Assembly (NCBI RefSeq): GCF_018598585.1
Contig: NZ_JAHESD010000033.1
Location: 1 to 57,998 of the forward strand
Length of the DNA: 57,998 nucleotides
Origin: Chryseosolibacter indicum
GTDB lineage: Bacteria > Bacteroidota > Bacteroidia > Cytophagales > Cyclobacteriaceae
Direction: 5' to 3'
Under the pieces are notes generated by a model. The model was not told the origin of the DNA. It ran no database searches and saw only the letters and a list, made by a program, of their open reading frames with translations. Below are positions 8,493-18,400 of the stretch, in pieces (the first letter of the stretch is position 1; each line of letters opens with the position of its first letter). Both the position numbers and the translations under genes were made by a program.

Positions 8493-10748
8493 ATGTCTGC
8501 TGTAAGTGAAATTCAAGTGAAGCCACAGAAAGGAAACGTTATACGTAACACCTTTCCTGTTTTAGAAATGAGTTGTGCCGCCTGCGCTGTAAGTGTTGAG
8601 TCTATACTAAAATCAACCGCAGGTGTTAAAGATGTTGCTGTGAATTTTGCAAATCAAACTGCGTGGGTAGAGTACGATCAGCAACAAATCAAACCAACCG
8701 AGCTCCAAAATGCAGTACGATCAATTGGCTACGACCTGGTAGTTGATACCGAAGATCCACAGGCTATACAGGAAGAAGCACAACGTAAACATTATAAAGC
8801 ATTAAAGCGAAGGACAATATGGTCCTCAATACTGACTATACCTGTTGTTATTATTGCGATGTTCTTTATGGATATACCATATGGTTCCTATATATCCATG
8901 ATCCTCTCCGCTCCTGTTGTCTTTTATTTCGGTAGAAGCTTCTTTATAAATGCATGGAGGCAGGCACGACACAGGCAAGCAAATATGGATACACTTGTTG
9001 CATTATCTACAGGAATTGCCTTTTTGTTCAGTGCATTTAACACATTTTTCCCTGACTTCTGGCATTCAAGAAACTTACATGCGCATGTTTACTATGAAGC
9101 TGCAGCAGTGGTTATAACATTCATTTCGTTAGGCAAGCTGCTAGAAGAAAAGGCGAAGTCAAATACATCATCGGCCATTAAAAAACTAATGGGGCTTCAA
9201 CCAAAAACAGTTCACGTAATTATGGACAACACAGAACACGAGTTACCAGTCGCATCTGTAAAACATGGCCATATCATAGTGGTAAGACCAGGAGAAAAAA
9301 TACCTGTTGATGGAACTCTAATGAACGGTAGTTCTTTTGTTGATGAAAGCATGATCACAGGTGAACCTGTACCGATCGAAAAGAAATATGGTGATAAAGT
9401 TTTTGCAGGTACCATCAATCAGAAAGGAAGCTTTCAGTTTGAAGCTCAAAAAGTAGGTAACGAAACCATATTGGCGCAGATTATTAAAATGGTGCAACAA
9501 GCACAAGGAAGCAAGGCACCTGTGCAAAAGCTTGTCGATAGAATAGCTGGAGTATTTGTACCTGTTGTAATTGGCATTGCTTTACTTACCTTCATTGCAT
9601 GGATGATATTTGGAGGAGACAATGCATTTACGCACGCACTTCTCACTTCAGTCACAGTACTTGTTATTGCTTGTCCTTGCGCTTTAGGACTTGCAACCCC
9701 TACTGCCATTATGGTTGGTGTAGGAAAAGGTGCTGAAAATAACATTCTGATTAAAGATGCAGAAAGCCTGGAGCTGGCACATAAGGTTAATGCAATCATA
9801 CTTGATAAGACCGGCACCATTACAGAAGGGAAACCCGTGGTGACAGACCTCATCTGGGCTGCGACTGAAAAAGAAGTGGAAACTTATCAAAGAATATTAT
9901 ACACGCTTGAATATCAATCCGAACATCCGCTGGCTGACGCTGTCGTGAATAAGCTAAAACCACAACAGATAAAATCTGTTGCTTTAGATGCATTTGAAAG
10001 CATTACTGCCCGGGGAGTAAAAGGAAAAGCGGATAACACTACTTATTATATTGGTAATAAGAAGCTAATTGAGGAACACAATATTAAAATTTCCGACAGC
10101 ATCATTTCAAAAGCTTTAACACTGCAGTCAGAAGCTAAAACAGTGGTATACTTTACTGACGATAATAAAGTAATTGCACTAATCGCAATTGCAGACCGAA
10201 TAAAGGCGACATCAAGAGATGCCATCGGTTTACTACAAAAAAAAGGTATAGATGTTTATATGCTCACAGGCGACAATGAGCAAACAGCAAGAGCTGTTGC
10301 AGCGCAGGTTAATTTAAACCACTATAAGGCAAATGTATTACCTTCTGATAAAGCTGATTTTGTAAAACACTTACAAGCACAAGGCAAAGTCGTAGCGATG
10401 GTTGGCGACGGCATCAACGACTCACAGGCATTGGCACAAGCAGACATCAGTATTGCGATGGGTAAAGGATCAGATATTGCAATGGACGTAGCTAAGATGA
10501 CATTGATAACATCTGATCTGATGTCTATCCCCAAAGCATTAAATCTTTCAACGAAAACAGTACAGGGCGTCAGACAAAACTTGTTTTGGGCCTTCATATA
10601 CAACGTAATAGGTATCCCTCTGGCAGCAGGTGCTTTATATCCTCTCAATGGTTTTCTTCTTGACCCGATGATCGCAGGTGCGGCTATGGCTTTGAGTTCT
10701 GTAAGCGTCGTAGCTAATAGTCTGCGACTAAGAACAACAAAGATTTAA
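8493..10748 (+). CDS. copA: Copper-translocating P1B-type ATPase CopA
   Basis: 751 residues from the ATG at 8493; a TTG seven codons upstream is possible but less likely. It exports Cu(+) from the cytoplasm using ATP. One N-terminal HMA domain carries MSCAAC (Cys28, Cys31). TM6 has the transport motif CPC (394-396), the phosphorylation site is DKTGT (Asp438), the SEHPLAD motif marks the P1B nucleotide domain, and [20 protein letters not shown] is the hinge. TM7 has FIYN and TM8 has MALSSVSV, matching the Cu(+) subtype residues (YN and MxxSS). Two small proteins follow, one a CXXC metal-binding protein, so this is a copper-resistance module. Confidence 0.95.
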   Translation: MSAVSEIQVKPQKGNVIRNTFPVLEMSCAACAVSVESILKSTAGVKDVAVNFANQTAWVEYDQQQIKPTELQNAVRSIGYDLVVDTEDPQAIQEEAQRKHYKALKRRTIWSSILTIPVVIIAMFFMDIPYGSYISMILSAPVVFYFGRSFFINAWRQARHRQANMDTLVALSTGIAFLFSAFNTFFPDFWHSRNLHAHVYYEAAAVVITFISLGKLLEEKAKSNTSSAIKKLMGLQPKTVHVIMDNTEHELPVASVKHGHIIVVRPGEKIPVDGTLMNGSSFVDESMITGEPVPIEKKYGDKVFAGTINQKGSFQFEAQKVGNETILAQIIKMVQQAQGSKAPVQKLVDRIAGVFVPVVIGIALLTFIAWMIFGGDNAFTHALLTSVTVLVIACPCALGLATPTAIMVGVGKGAENNILIKDAESLELAHKVNAIILDKTGTITEGKPVVTDLIWAATEKEVETYQRILYTLEYQSEHPLADAVVNKLKPQQIKSVALDAFESITARGVKGKADNTTYYIGNKKLIEEHNIKISDSIISKALTLQSEAKTVVYFTDDNKVIALIAIADRIKATSRDAIGLLQKKGIDVYMLTGDNEQTARAVAAQVNLNHYKANVLPSDKADFVKHLQAQGKVVAMVGDGINDSQALAQADISIAMGKGSDIAMDVAKMTLITSDLMSIPKALNLSTKTVQGVRQNLFWAFIYNVIGIPLAAGALYPLNGFLLDPMIAGAAMALSSVSVVANSLRLRTTKI

Positions 10749-10841
10749 GCGTAAGCACCAATCTGATAATTTTATAACGTTTGTCGAATTATATATAATC
10801 AAAAAAATTCCTTGACGTGTTTATTAAGTAAAGTTTACGTT

Positions 10842-11039
10842 ATGAAAACACCAGGCCCAACAAATTTAAATATGAAAAATAGCGATTGCTGCATGACTGC
10901 CACTAGTGCCGTAGAAGCTATAGGAGGTAGCATCAGAACGACAGCGCCTACAGAGGCAGAGATAGAACTAAGATATGGTTTAACAAAGAATGCTATTATC
11001 CATGCATTAGAAAAGGCTGGATATAATACCACAAAATAA
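10842..11039 (+). CDS. Small cysteine-containing protein between copA and a metal chaperone
   Basis: 65 residues from the ATG at 10842; a TTG at 10812 would add ten residues, and the Met at residue 11 would remove ten. It contains SDCCMTATSAVE near the N-terminus and ends in IIHALEKAGYNTTK, which resembles the last helix and strand of a heavy-metal-associated (HMA) domain (compare VVEKAGFKAEVI in the next gene). The middle does not match an HMA fold, so I cannot assign a family. Its place between copA and a CXXC chaperone suggests a copper-related role. It may be a divergent or remodelled HMA protein. Confidence 0.6.
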   Translation: MKTPGPTNLNMKNSDCCMTATSAVEAIGGSIRTTAPTEAEIELRYGLTKNAIIHALEKAGYNTTK

Positions 11040-11111
11040 CCCTCTTCTTGCGACTATCTATTTTATTTAAAAGCAGAAACAGAAAACATTATACAATAAA
11101 TAAACTGAATT

Positions 11112-11318
11112 ATGGGAACATCTAAATTCAAGACTACAATAAAATGTGCAGGATGTATTGCTAAAGCTACACCATTTCTCAACGAAGCCTTTGGTGAAAC
11201 TAAATGGGAAGTAGATATCAGCAGTCCATCTAAAGTTCTTACAGTTAAAGGAGAACAAGACAAAGATAAAATCATCAAGGTTGTTGAGAAGGCAGGGTTT
11301 AAAGCAGAAGTAATTTAA
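11112..11318 (+). CDS. CXXC heavy-metal-associated domain protein (copper-chaperone-like)
   Basis: 68 residues, a single HMA domain. The metal site is IKCAGCIAKA (CXXC) in the first loop, followed by helix PFLNEAFG, strand WEVDISSP, VLTVKGE, and the closing helix KIIKVVEKAGFKAEV. Proteins of this size bind Cu(+) in the cytoplasm and hand it to the CopA N-terminal domain. The site lacks the Met that precedes the motif in classical CopZ (MxCxxC), so metal preference is not certain. It ends the copper cluster, directly before a strong terminator. Confidence 0.8.
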   Translation: MGTSKFKTTIKCAGCIAKATPFLNEAFGETKWEVDISSPSKVLTVKGEQDKDKIIKVVEKAGFKAEVI

Positions 11319-11321
11319 AAT

Positions 11322-11351
11322 AAAAGAGAGCTCTAAGTGGAGCTCTCTTTT
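11322..11351. terminator. Bidirectional intrinsic terminator between converging operons
   Basis: A perfect 12-bp inverted repeat, AAAAGAGAGCTC and GAGCTCTCTTTT, surrounds the loop TAAGTG. The A and T runs at both ends let it act on the plus-strand copper genes and on the minus-strand SusCD operon that ends at 11379. Confidence 0.85.
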
Positions 11352-11378
11352 GTTTAGAGTTGTCTTTTTTATTACTGT

Positions 11379-11708
11379 TTATTCTGCCACTATTTCCATC
11401 GTTCCTGTTAATCGTCCATTTGTTACAGAGAGCGAGTGAGTACCAGGACTATTAAAGTTTAGAATTACAAATTCACCTCCACGGGTAGGGGTGATGGCAG
11501 CACCATCCAGTGTCCAAGTATACGTTTCATTAATCGTGTAACCATCTACATAGTACTCAAATTCTTCTCCCACCGTAATCTCCCCTTCCCCAATAATATG
11601 TAGGCTACTGCCTGGCCTCCACGACATTGTTTCTTCAGGATCAGTACAAGAGAAGAGTAAACAAAATAGAATAGCGCTGGTTAGTATATAGATTTTAAAT
11701 TTCTTCAT
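11379..11708 (-). CDS. Small lipoprotein with PKD/Ig-like fold, last gene of a SusCD operon
   Basis: 109 residues. It starts with a lipoprotein signal peptide ending LFCLLFSC, so Cys21 is the likely lipidation site. The rest is beta-rich with GEEFEYYVDGY, YTWTLDGA and FVILNFNSPGTHSLSVTN, a pattern of the PKD/Ig-like domains that accompany SusCD systems. It starts 16 nt after the SusD stop and is probably surface-exposed next to the SusC/SusD complex. Whether it binds ligand or assists assembly cannot be told. Family assignment is from fold pattern only. Confidence 0.7.
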   Translation of the reverse strand: MKKFKIYILTSAILFCLLFSCTDPEETMSWRPGSSLHIIGEGEITVGEEFEYYVDGYTINETYTWTLDGAAITPTRGGEFVILNFNSPGTHSLSVTNGRLTGTMEIVAE

Positions 11709-11724
11709 AGTAAAATTATTTAGC

Positions 11725-13182
11725 TCAAAATAAATCCCACCAAACTTTTGTTGTCAACTCATCCGGACCTTGTTTCTCTATTGCTGTGATGTAGTTCTGT
11801 CTGTTTAAGGTTTGCTCATCAGGTGGATAAGTTCTGCGTACAGGTACTTGGTTAATACTCACCAAGGGACCGCTTACAGGCATTTTAAGAATACCCGTAA
11901 AATCCAACCTCCTGTATTCTGCCCATCCCTGGAATCCTTGCATATATAATGCAATCCATTTTTGAACTCCCAAAGATTGCTTCCAGTTACCAGCATCATA
12001 AGGATTTGCTAAAATGTAGTTATCAATTTGTGCAGGAGTAGCCACCTCCCAGTACTCCATTGACTCGCGAATTCCTTCACCATAAAAATCAGCTGCAGTT
12101 TTACCAAGGGCTGCTCCCCTTTGAACTGCTTCTGCTAAAATGAATTTAACTTCTGCGGCATCCATGATAAGTCCTGGTAAATCCGGAGAAAGTATTTTAG
12201 CACTGAGTTGGGATACGGCATCAGGAACAAGCGCGTTTGCAGCTGCTGCATTTTGACCATAGGGCCGTCCGATAAACTGTCCCGAATTCTTAGCAGGAGC
12301 AAAGTAAGCATTAATACGAGGATCATTTCTAGCCAGCAGAACATCAATAAGTGTATTACTACTTGAAAAATCGTTTCGATTACCAACAATAACATCGACA
12401 TAGAGTGGATTTGTGGCAGGCTGAGACGCCAGATAGTTAATTTGCGCAGTTTCGGTATAGTCTTCAAACACGCCTGATGTATATGCTTCTGTAATTGCTG
12501 CAAGTGACTCTTGCTCCATTCTATCGACCATTCTTATCGCCACACGAAGCATGAGTGAGTTTGCAAACTTGCGCCAGAGTTCCATGTCACCATCATAGAT
12601 AATATCACCACTGGCAAAGCCTGGAGCTGCGACATCGATCATGTCACGTGCAGCTCTTAAGCGCCTTAACAGGTCAGGATAAATATCCTGCTGTCTCGAA
12701 TATGCAGGAGCAAGTGTATCCTGCTTTGCCAATAAAGCGTTTTCATAAGGAATGTCTCCATAAAGATCAGTAAGAAACTGATAGGTCCAAACCTGCATAA
12801 TAGTCGCAATGGCAATCTCATTGTCACTTCCTGTTAATTCATCTTCTTCATTCAACCTAATAATCTCCTGGAGGTTATATATGCCTGTATAGATCGTGTT
12901 CCAGGTTGTATTGTTTGTTGCAGGCCTGTACTGATAACGGCTCTCTTCCGTATATTGGTTCTGAGACCAGTATTGAGCCAAGGTCATGCCTACCCTGGAA
13001 TTGTCAAATCCTCCATATACCTGATCCATAATCGTTTCAACAGCATATGTGAAAAGATAACCTCTCGGTACATCTTCCGGTTGATTAGGATTTGTGTTCG
13101 TTTCTTCAAAATCTTCACATGCAAACATAAACGCACATGAAATCACTGATATCTGTAATATATGTTTAATTGAATTTTTCAT
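11725..13182 (-). CDS. SusD-like substrate-binding lipoprotein (SusD_2 type)
   Basis: 485 residues. The lipobox is FMFAC, with Cys22 followed by acidic residues (EDFEE), as for surface-exposed lipoproteins of Bacteroidota. TNTNPNQPEDVP and AQYWSQNQYTEE near the N-terminus are typical of the SusD/RagB subfamily PF12771. TPR-like helices follow (MQVWTYQFLTDLYGDIPY, FILAEAVQRG). SusD proteins form the lid over a SusC transporter and capture glycans or peptides at the cell surface. The SusC gene ends 18 nt upstream. The substrate is unknown; this subfamily is often linked to non-starch substrates, including peptides. Confidence 0.92.
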   Translation of the reverse strand: MKNSIKHILQISVISCAFMFACEDFEETNTNPNQPEDVPRGYLFTYAVETIMDQVYGGFDNSRVGMTLAQYWSQNQYTEESRYQYRPATNNTTWNTIYTGIYNLQEIIRLNEEDELTGSDNEIAIATIMQVWTYQFLTDLYGDIPYENALLAKQDTLAPAYSRQQDIYPDLLRRLRAARDMIDVAAPGFASGDIIYDGDMELWRKFANSLMLRVAIRMVDRMEQESLAAITEAYTSGVFEDYTETAQINYLASQPATNPLYVDVIVGNRNDFSSSNTLIDVLLARNDPRINAYFAPAKNSGQFIGRPYGQNAAAANALVPDAVSQLSAKILSPDLPGLIMDAAEVKFILAEAVQRGAALGKTAADFYGEGIRESMEYWEVATPAQIDNYILANPYDAGNWKQSLGVQKWIALYMQGFQGWAEYRRLDFTGILKMPVSGPLVSINQVPVRRTYPPDEQTLNRQNYITAIEKQGPDELTTKVWWDLF

Positions 13183-13200
13183 AGATGAAAATTTATGATC

Positions 13201-16200
13201 TTAAAATCCCAACCTGATACTTGCACCATAAGACCTTAAACTAGGGATAGCACCACCTTCGTATCCCTGTATATTTCCGGATCCAGTAACAGCAGCTTCG
13301 GGATCCAGGTGTGGCACGTTTTTATACAAAATCGCAAGGTTTCTTCCTATCAATGAAAAAGAAATACTCCTGAACGGGGTGTTTGCAATAAGAGATTGAG
13401 GCAATGAATATCCCAGAGAGATTTCGCGAAGTTTAACAAAGCTTGCATCGTAAACAAATGCCCGTCCATGACCAAACATAGACGCAAAGAAATCAACAGG
13501 ACTTATCTCAATATCATTAGGAACAAAGTTGCCGTCCTCATCTTCTTTAACACCATCAACTACCATATACTGTTGCCTGATATTACCTGCTACTGTTTCC
13601 TCCATCATCCCGCTGTATTTACCAAATGTACTGGTGAGCGAATACAATTCACCGCCATATTGTGCGCTGAAAAGAAAACTAAGGTTAATGCCTTTGTAGT
13701 TAAAGCTACTTGTTAAACCGCCAGTCCAATCGGCAAGAACCGATCCCAATGGCACAAGCTGATCAGAGAAAGCATAAACTCCATTATCATCTACTACTTT
13801 CTTTCCGTCCTGGTAAACATAGTCGTAACCAGTAATTACTCCTAACGGCTGACCTACACGTGCATCTATGGTTACCGCAAAAGGACCTGTAGCGATCCGA
13901 TAATTCTCTATTCCCTCAGGTAACTCTAATAACCTATTTCTATTACGAGCCCAGTTTATACCAATATCCCACCGGAAGTTCTCTGTCACCACAGGCGCTC
14001 CCGACAGTGCTATCTCAATTCCATTATTGCGAACGCGTCCTGCATTTATAATTTGGGATGTATAACCAGAAGCACCACTTACAGGAACCTGAAAAATTTG
14101 ATCTGTAGAAATAGTATGATAATAAGTTGCATCAAAAGTTAAACGATCATCAAAGAAGCGCAAGTCAACCCCAAATTCATATGACCTGGTTTTCTCGGGT
14201 TTTAGTTCAGGATTATTTAAAGTAACAGGAACCCTATAACTTGGGTTAGAACCAAAATAGTTCTGGGGCTCATAAGTGAAGCCTGTACGATAAGGATCAG
14301 TATCATTTCCTGCCTCAGCATAACTTCCTCTTACCTTAGCCAATGATATTTGCTGCGATCCTTCAAATACCGGTAGACTGCTCAAAAGAAAACTTGCACT
14401 TATAGAAGGATATAAAAATGAGTTATTCCCTGAGGGCAATGTTGACGACCAGTCATTACGTAACGTTCCATCAACGTAAATCAGGTCGCGATAACCAAGT
14501 GATACGCTTCCAAAAACACTGTTTATATTCCTTTGACTTGTATTATCTGTAATGATAGGGCGTTGCATAGAATTTTGTAGGTTGAAAAAGTCAGGAACGC
14601 TTAAGCCCCCTACTGTTTCACCAGCATCAAGGTTATAGTGGTTCTCGCGGATATTACCCCCTACAAAAGCAGTAAGTGATAGATTATTGGTAACATTTCC
14701 TGTGAAAGTAAGAATAAGATCTGCATTGGTTTCTCTTACCTGTCTGATCTCTGAGATGTAGAAAGACTGTCCTACTGAGCCGGTAGCTTTGCGCTCTTCT
14801 CTTCGGTCAGTATAAAAGTCATTCATAATGCGACCAGTAAGCTTAAGCCATTTATTAAATTGATAGCTAAGGGTAACATTACCAAAAATTCTATCCCTGC
14901 TATCATTTTGGTAATTCTTACGTCTGATCCAGTATGGATTATCAGAATACCGCGGTCTTGGGTTATCCTCGCTGTCGCGATTCCATGAAACCTGTTCACC
15001 AGTAGCAGTGATCCAATACCGGTCAAGAATATCCATATCTACTTGACGCTGTCCGAAAGTATTGAATTGTACCATTACATCGGAATATCCCTGCTCAGGT
15101 CTGCCTTGAGCTGTGCTATTGATGTAGTTTACCCCCGCAGAAGCCGTAAGCTTATCTGTGAGATTAAAACTACCATTAAAGTTAATAGTGTTTCTATCCA
15201 GGTCACTATTAGGCATTATTCCCTTTGCATTAAGATTGGTATATGCCAACCGAAAGGTTCCTTTTTCATTTCCACCGTTGAAAGCAATTGAATTGGTGTT
15301 CTGAATTCCAAGTTCAAAGAAATCACGGACATTATTAGGATGTGCAACCCATGGGGTGGTTTTATTATAGAATTCAGGAAACTCCGGATAATAGCTGTAG
15401 TATTGACGAACCGGTCTTCCATCAAGCCTTGGCCCCCAGCTTTCGTCAACATAAAATAGTGCTACATCCTCGCCTCGTTCATTTCGCGAAAAAGGACCTG
15501 CTCCCCCACCGTATTGATTTTGATAATCTGGTAATATAAGTATATCCTGAAACTGAATATCAGAGCTTACATCAACACCAATTCCTTTCCGCTTTGCTCC
15601 TTTTTTTGTTGTAATAATAATTACTCCGTTTGCTGCCCTGTTGCCGTACAACGCTGCAGCACTAGGCCCCTTCAATACGTTTACCGATTCAATATCCTCA
15701 GGATTGACATCCTGTGCTGCGTTTCCGTAATCATAACCACCAGCACCTCGTTGAACATCTGTTGAGTTGAAGTTTGAATTATCAAGAGGAATACCATCGA
15801 CTACAAAAAGTGGTTGGTTTTCATTTGCAATGGATCTAGCTCCTCTGATGAGAATTCTTGATGAACCACCAAGTGCTCCCTGATTTCCCTGGATCTGAAC
15901 GCCGGCTATCCTTCCCTGCAGACTGTTGACAACGTTTGTTTCTTTAACTCTTGTGATGCTCTCCCCCTGTATCTCCTGTACAGAGTAACCTAAGGCTTTG
16001 GCTTCGCGCTCAATACCTAAGGCAGTAACTACCACTTCGGATAGTTGCTGAGTATCTTCTGAAAGTGTAACATTAATAGTGGTCTGATCACCAATTGGCC
16101 GGGTAACTGTTTGGTACCCAATAAAAGTAAATACAAGGTTACCTGTTCCCTCATTTACTGTTATCGAGTAATTACCGTTAGCATCCGTAACGGTTCCATT

Positions 16201-16347
16201 TGTAGTCCCCTCCTGCACGATGTTTACACCTGGCAGCGCTGACTGATCGGCTGCCACTACTCTACCACTAATCGTTCTTCCCTGGGCCAGCACATGACTC
16301 AACGGAAGCATCAGACATAAAAATAGAATCTGTAAAAATTTTTGCAT
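13201..16347 (-). CDS. SusC/RagA-type TonB-dependent outer-membrane transporter
   Basis: 1048 residues. The signal peptide ends near residue 21 (SHVLA|QG). A carboxypeptidase-regulatory-like domain follows (about 22-105, GRTISGRVVAADQSALPG), then the plug with VVTALGIEREAKALGYSVQE and the SusC signature GPSAAALYGNRAANGVIIIT, then a beta-barrel ending in GASIRLGF with a terminal Phe. It imports a substrate captured by the SusD encoded just downstream. There is no N-terminal STN domain, so it is not expected to signal through FecR. It is the first gene of its operon and the LuxR-type regulator gene lies 117 nt upstream on the same strand. Confidence 0.95.
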   Translation of the reverse strand: MQKFLQILFLCLMLPLSHVLAQGRTISGRVVAADQSALPGVNIVQEGTTNGTVTDANGNYSITVNEGTGNLVFTFIGYQTVTRPIGDQTTINVTLSEDTQQLSEVVVTALGIEREAKALGYSVQEIQGESITRVKETNVVNSLQGRIAGVQIQGNQGALGGSSRILIRGARSIANENQPLFVVDGIPLDNSNFNSTDVQRGAGGYDYGNAAQDVNPEDIESVNVLKGPSAAALYGNRAANGVIIITTKKGAKRKGIGVDVSSDIQFQDILILPDYQNQYGGGAGPFSRNERGEDVALFYVDESWGPRLDGRPVRQYYSYYPEFPEFYNKTTPWVAHPNNVRDFFELGIQNTNSIAFNGGNEKGTFRLAYTNLNAKGIMPNSDLDRNTINFNGSFNLTDKLTASAGVNYINSTAQGRPEQGYSDVMVQFNTFGQRQVDMDILDRYWITATGEQVSWNRDSEDNPRPRYSDNPYWIRRKNYQNDSRDRIFGNVTLSYQFNKWLKLTGRIMNDFYTDRREERKATGSVGQSFYISEIRQVRETNADLILTFTGNVTNNLSLTAFVGGNIRENHYNLDAGETVGGLSVPDFFNLQNSMQRPIITDNTSQRNINSVFGSVSLGYRDLIYVDGTLRNDWSSTLPSGNNSFLYPSISASFLLSSLPVFEGSQQISLAKVRGSYAEAGNDTDPYRTGFTYEPQNYFGSNPSYRVPVTLNNPELKPEKTRSYEFGVDLRFFDDRLTFDATYYHTISTDQIFQVPVSGASGYTSQIINAGRVRNNGIEIALSGAPVVTENFRWDIGINWARNRNRLLELPEGIENYRIATGPFAVTIDARVGQPLGVITGYDYVYQDGKKVVDDNGVYAFSDQLVPLGSVLADWTGGLTSSFNYKGINLSFLFSAQYGGELYSLTSTFGKYSGMMEETVAGNIRQQYMVVDGVKEDEDGNFVPNDIEISPVDFFASMFGHGRAFVYDASFVKLREISLGYSLPQSLIANTPFRSISFSLIGRNLAILYKNVPHLDPEAAVTGSGNIQGYEGGAIPSLRSYGASIRLGF

Positions 16348-16397
16348 ACCTCATTACTTTTTTAAAATATGATGAGATACTGCGAGAAAAAAATACT

Positions 16398-16430
16398 TTT
16401 ACCGTTAAAGACGTTAGGTAAATTTTTACC
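16398..16430. promoter_or_regulatory. Three TTTACC half-sites upstream of SusC
   Basis: TTTACC at 16398-16403, its reverse complement GGTAAA at 16417-16422, and TTTACC again at 16425-16430 form overlapping inverted repeats. They lie 50-83 bp upstream of the SusC start, between it and the LuxR-type gene. The position suits an operator for that regulator or for autoregulation of the locus. No factor is known to me for this sequence. Confidence 0.4.
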
Positions 16431-16464
16431 CTATCCCCATTATTGTGGTATTAAGTAAACCTGG

Positions 16465-17100
16465 TTAAATGACAAGTATTAACTTGTCTTCTACAGCTTT
16501 GGCAAGCGCTTCTTCTTTTGAGTGTACCTGCAATTTGCGATATAGGTTCTTCATGTGTGTTTTAGCTGTCTCTCTTGAGATACCAAGTTTATCAGCAATT
16601 GTACTATACGTTGCTCCCATAATCATAAGCCTTAATATCTCATTCTGCCGCGTTGACAACTCTGCAAACTTGTTTAATTGAAAGCTCTCGAATATCTTTC
16701 TTGTAACAGCAGGTGTGATAGGGTATACACCCCTGTCAACGTCATGAAGGATTTGCTCCATCGACTCCCACGTTCTGCTTATGTTTGAAAGTCCAGCCAG
16801 ACCAATTGTAAGTAAATCGAAGATAAGGTCATCATAATCAAGGTCGCATTGCACAAGCAATTTGATTGCAGGAAACTGACTTTTAATCTTCCCTATGGTT
16901 CGAACAACCAACTCATCATTACTGTCTACTACAACAACAATAATTTCAGGTCTGCTTTTTAATAACGATAGAAACGCTGCTTTAACATCTTTATAGAACC
17001 CTACAACATTATAATCTTCTGAAGCCATTTCTTTTACAAATGCATCCTTCAGTATTTGATTTTTATCAATGATGAGTATTCTTTTCCTGGACTTCTTCAT
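16465..17100 (-). CDS. LuxR-type DNA-binding regulator with degenerate receiver domain
   Basis: 211 residues. The C-terminal GerE/LuxR helix-turn-helix is clear (about 146-205: LSTRQNEILRLMIMGATYST, GISRETAKTHMKNLYRKL). The N-terminal half has the receiver pattern (ILIIDKNQILKDAF) but only one of the two acidic residues (Asp12). The strand that should present the phospho-Asp reads PEIIVVVVDSND, with Asp59 two positions out of register. The conserved Lys region is GLAGLSNIS, with no Lys. It may therefore work without phosphorylation. It lies just upstream of, and co-directional with, the SusCD operon and is a natural candidate regulator of it. No partner kinase is adjacent. Confidence 0.85.
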   Translation of the reverse strand: MKKSRKRILIIDKNQILKDAFVKEMASEDYNVVGFYKDVKAAFLSLLKSRPEIIVVVVDSNDELVVRTIGKIKSQFPAIKLLVQCDLDYDDLIFDLLTIGLAGLSNISRTWESMEQILHDVDRGVYPITPAVTRKIFESFQLNKFAELSTRQNEILRLMIMGATYSTIADKLGISRETAKTHMKNLYRKLQVHSKEEALAKAVEDKLILVI

Positions 17101-17527
17101 AGGTTTCGGTTTTCTGCCGCAATCGAAAAAACAAATGCCGGAAAGATTAGAATAACATTAGAATAAATTTCCAGAGAAAAACCACTTAGAAGTTTTTGTC
17201 AAAAAAAGGTTGATCAAATTCATGCCACCATACATAGTGATTATAGAAATTACTGAGCCGAATGTATTAACGACACGGTCAATAAACTGTGTAATGTGTT
17301 GACATTTTTAAGCAACACCATAATCGTGATCGATTGTTACAACATAAGCTCTCTGCATAATCGCCCCTATACCTTGATATTAATCCACCCGTATAGAAAT
17401 ATAGCATAGCGATTCCGTTGTGGTTACTTAAGAAAGCAGCCATTAAAACGTGTTATAAGGTTTTTCTTTATAGAGACCAGCATCAAATTTTTTCGGTGAT
17501 TGAACATAAAGACCTTCTAAATTAAAA
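17101..17527. other. Intergenic region between regulator gene and pseudogene
   Basis: About 430 bases, AT-rich. ATTAGAATA occurs twice close together near 17147-17164. I see no gene, RNA or clear promoter box. It must contain the promoter of the minus-strand LuxR-type gene and once contained that of the plus-strand lipoprotein pseudogene. Confidence 0.4.
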
Positions 17528-18400
17528 ATGAAAAAGTAGTTTATATTTATTGTTCGGTAATGGCTGCTATGTTTTCATGTTCAGATGAAGAGCATAAGCA
17601 GCAATTAAAAGAAGTTCAGTTCTCCTTCGATTCGGCCGCTTCAAATAACGAACAAGGGCGAGGTAGCTCGATAAGTTTACCCTCAAATGCTTATCTGTTG
17701 TTGAGTCTCAACAATGACAAGGTGACGTAATTATTAAGGGACAACCTGTAAAACTTCTCCATATGGGTGATAGCTATACTTCCGAGCCAATCGAATTAAG
17801 CCCAGTATTTTATAACGTCACTGATTTTATGATAATGGAAGATTCAACTTAAGTTCTCTACGCTACTTTTCTATCGCGGTAACTTTGGCTACCTCAGGCT
17901 CCATTGTTGTAGATTGGGGAGACGGAACTAGACAAAACTATAATCTTTCTTCGAACGATGGCAGAACACTGAAACACGACTATGAGGATATCTATGGGGC
18001 TACTACCTCATTTCCCTGGGAGGAGACATTCAAAAGTTAAAATCTGTTACCCTCCTTGAAGGACGATACTTTAATATATCATTAAGCGATATACCTTCTT
18101 TGGAAATGTTTAGTTCTCAGAGCTACCTAGATGATGTAGACGTCAAGGGAGTTACTTCTGCCAGACGATCATAACATTAACTTCGTAAGCTTTGCTAATG
18201 GCGAGGTGATCAATTATTCTACACCTTTCGATTTTATAATCGAGAACATTTACAACAACGCTAAGACAAGACAAATAAACCGGAGGAACATTCGATATTC
18301 AAGAGACCTATTTCGTCACGGCCCAACTCAACAAGGTTTAGCCATGCTTGAGGAGTTGAAAAAGGATTTTGGATGGACCATCAGGTATACGCTTCAGTAA
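17528..18400 (+). pseudogene. Degraded surface lipoprotein gene with PKD-like WGDG motif
   Basis: Six successive reading frames give one continuous protein. ATG at 17528 starts MKK, then shifts in an A run to a lipoprotein signal with MAAMFSCSDEE (frame from 17560, stop 17728). It continues as VIIKGQPVKLLHMGDSYTSE (from 17724, stop 17850), then FNLSSLRYFSIAVTLA and VDWGDGT (from 17843, stop 18038). Next comes IQKLKSVTLLEGRYFNISLS (from 18025, stop 18172) and finally NINFVSFANGEVINYS (from 18167, stop 18398). Four junctions look like one-base losses and one like a one-base gain. The parent would be a secreted lipoprotein of about 285 residues with a PKD-type or leucine-rich-like surface domain. 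All nearby genes are intact, so true decay is likelier than poor sequence. Confidence 0.8.
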
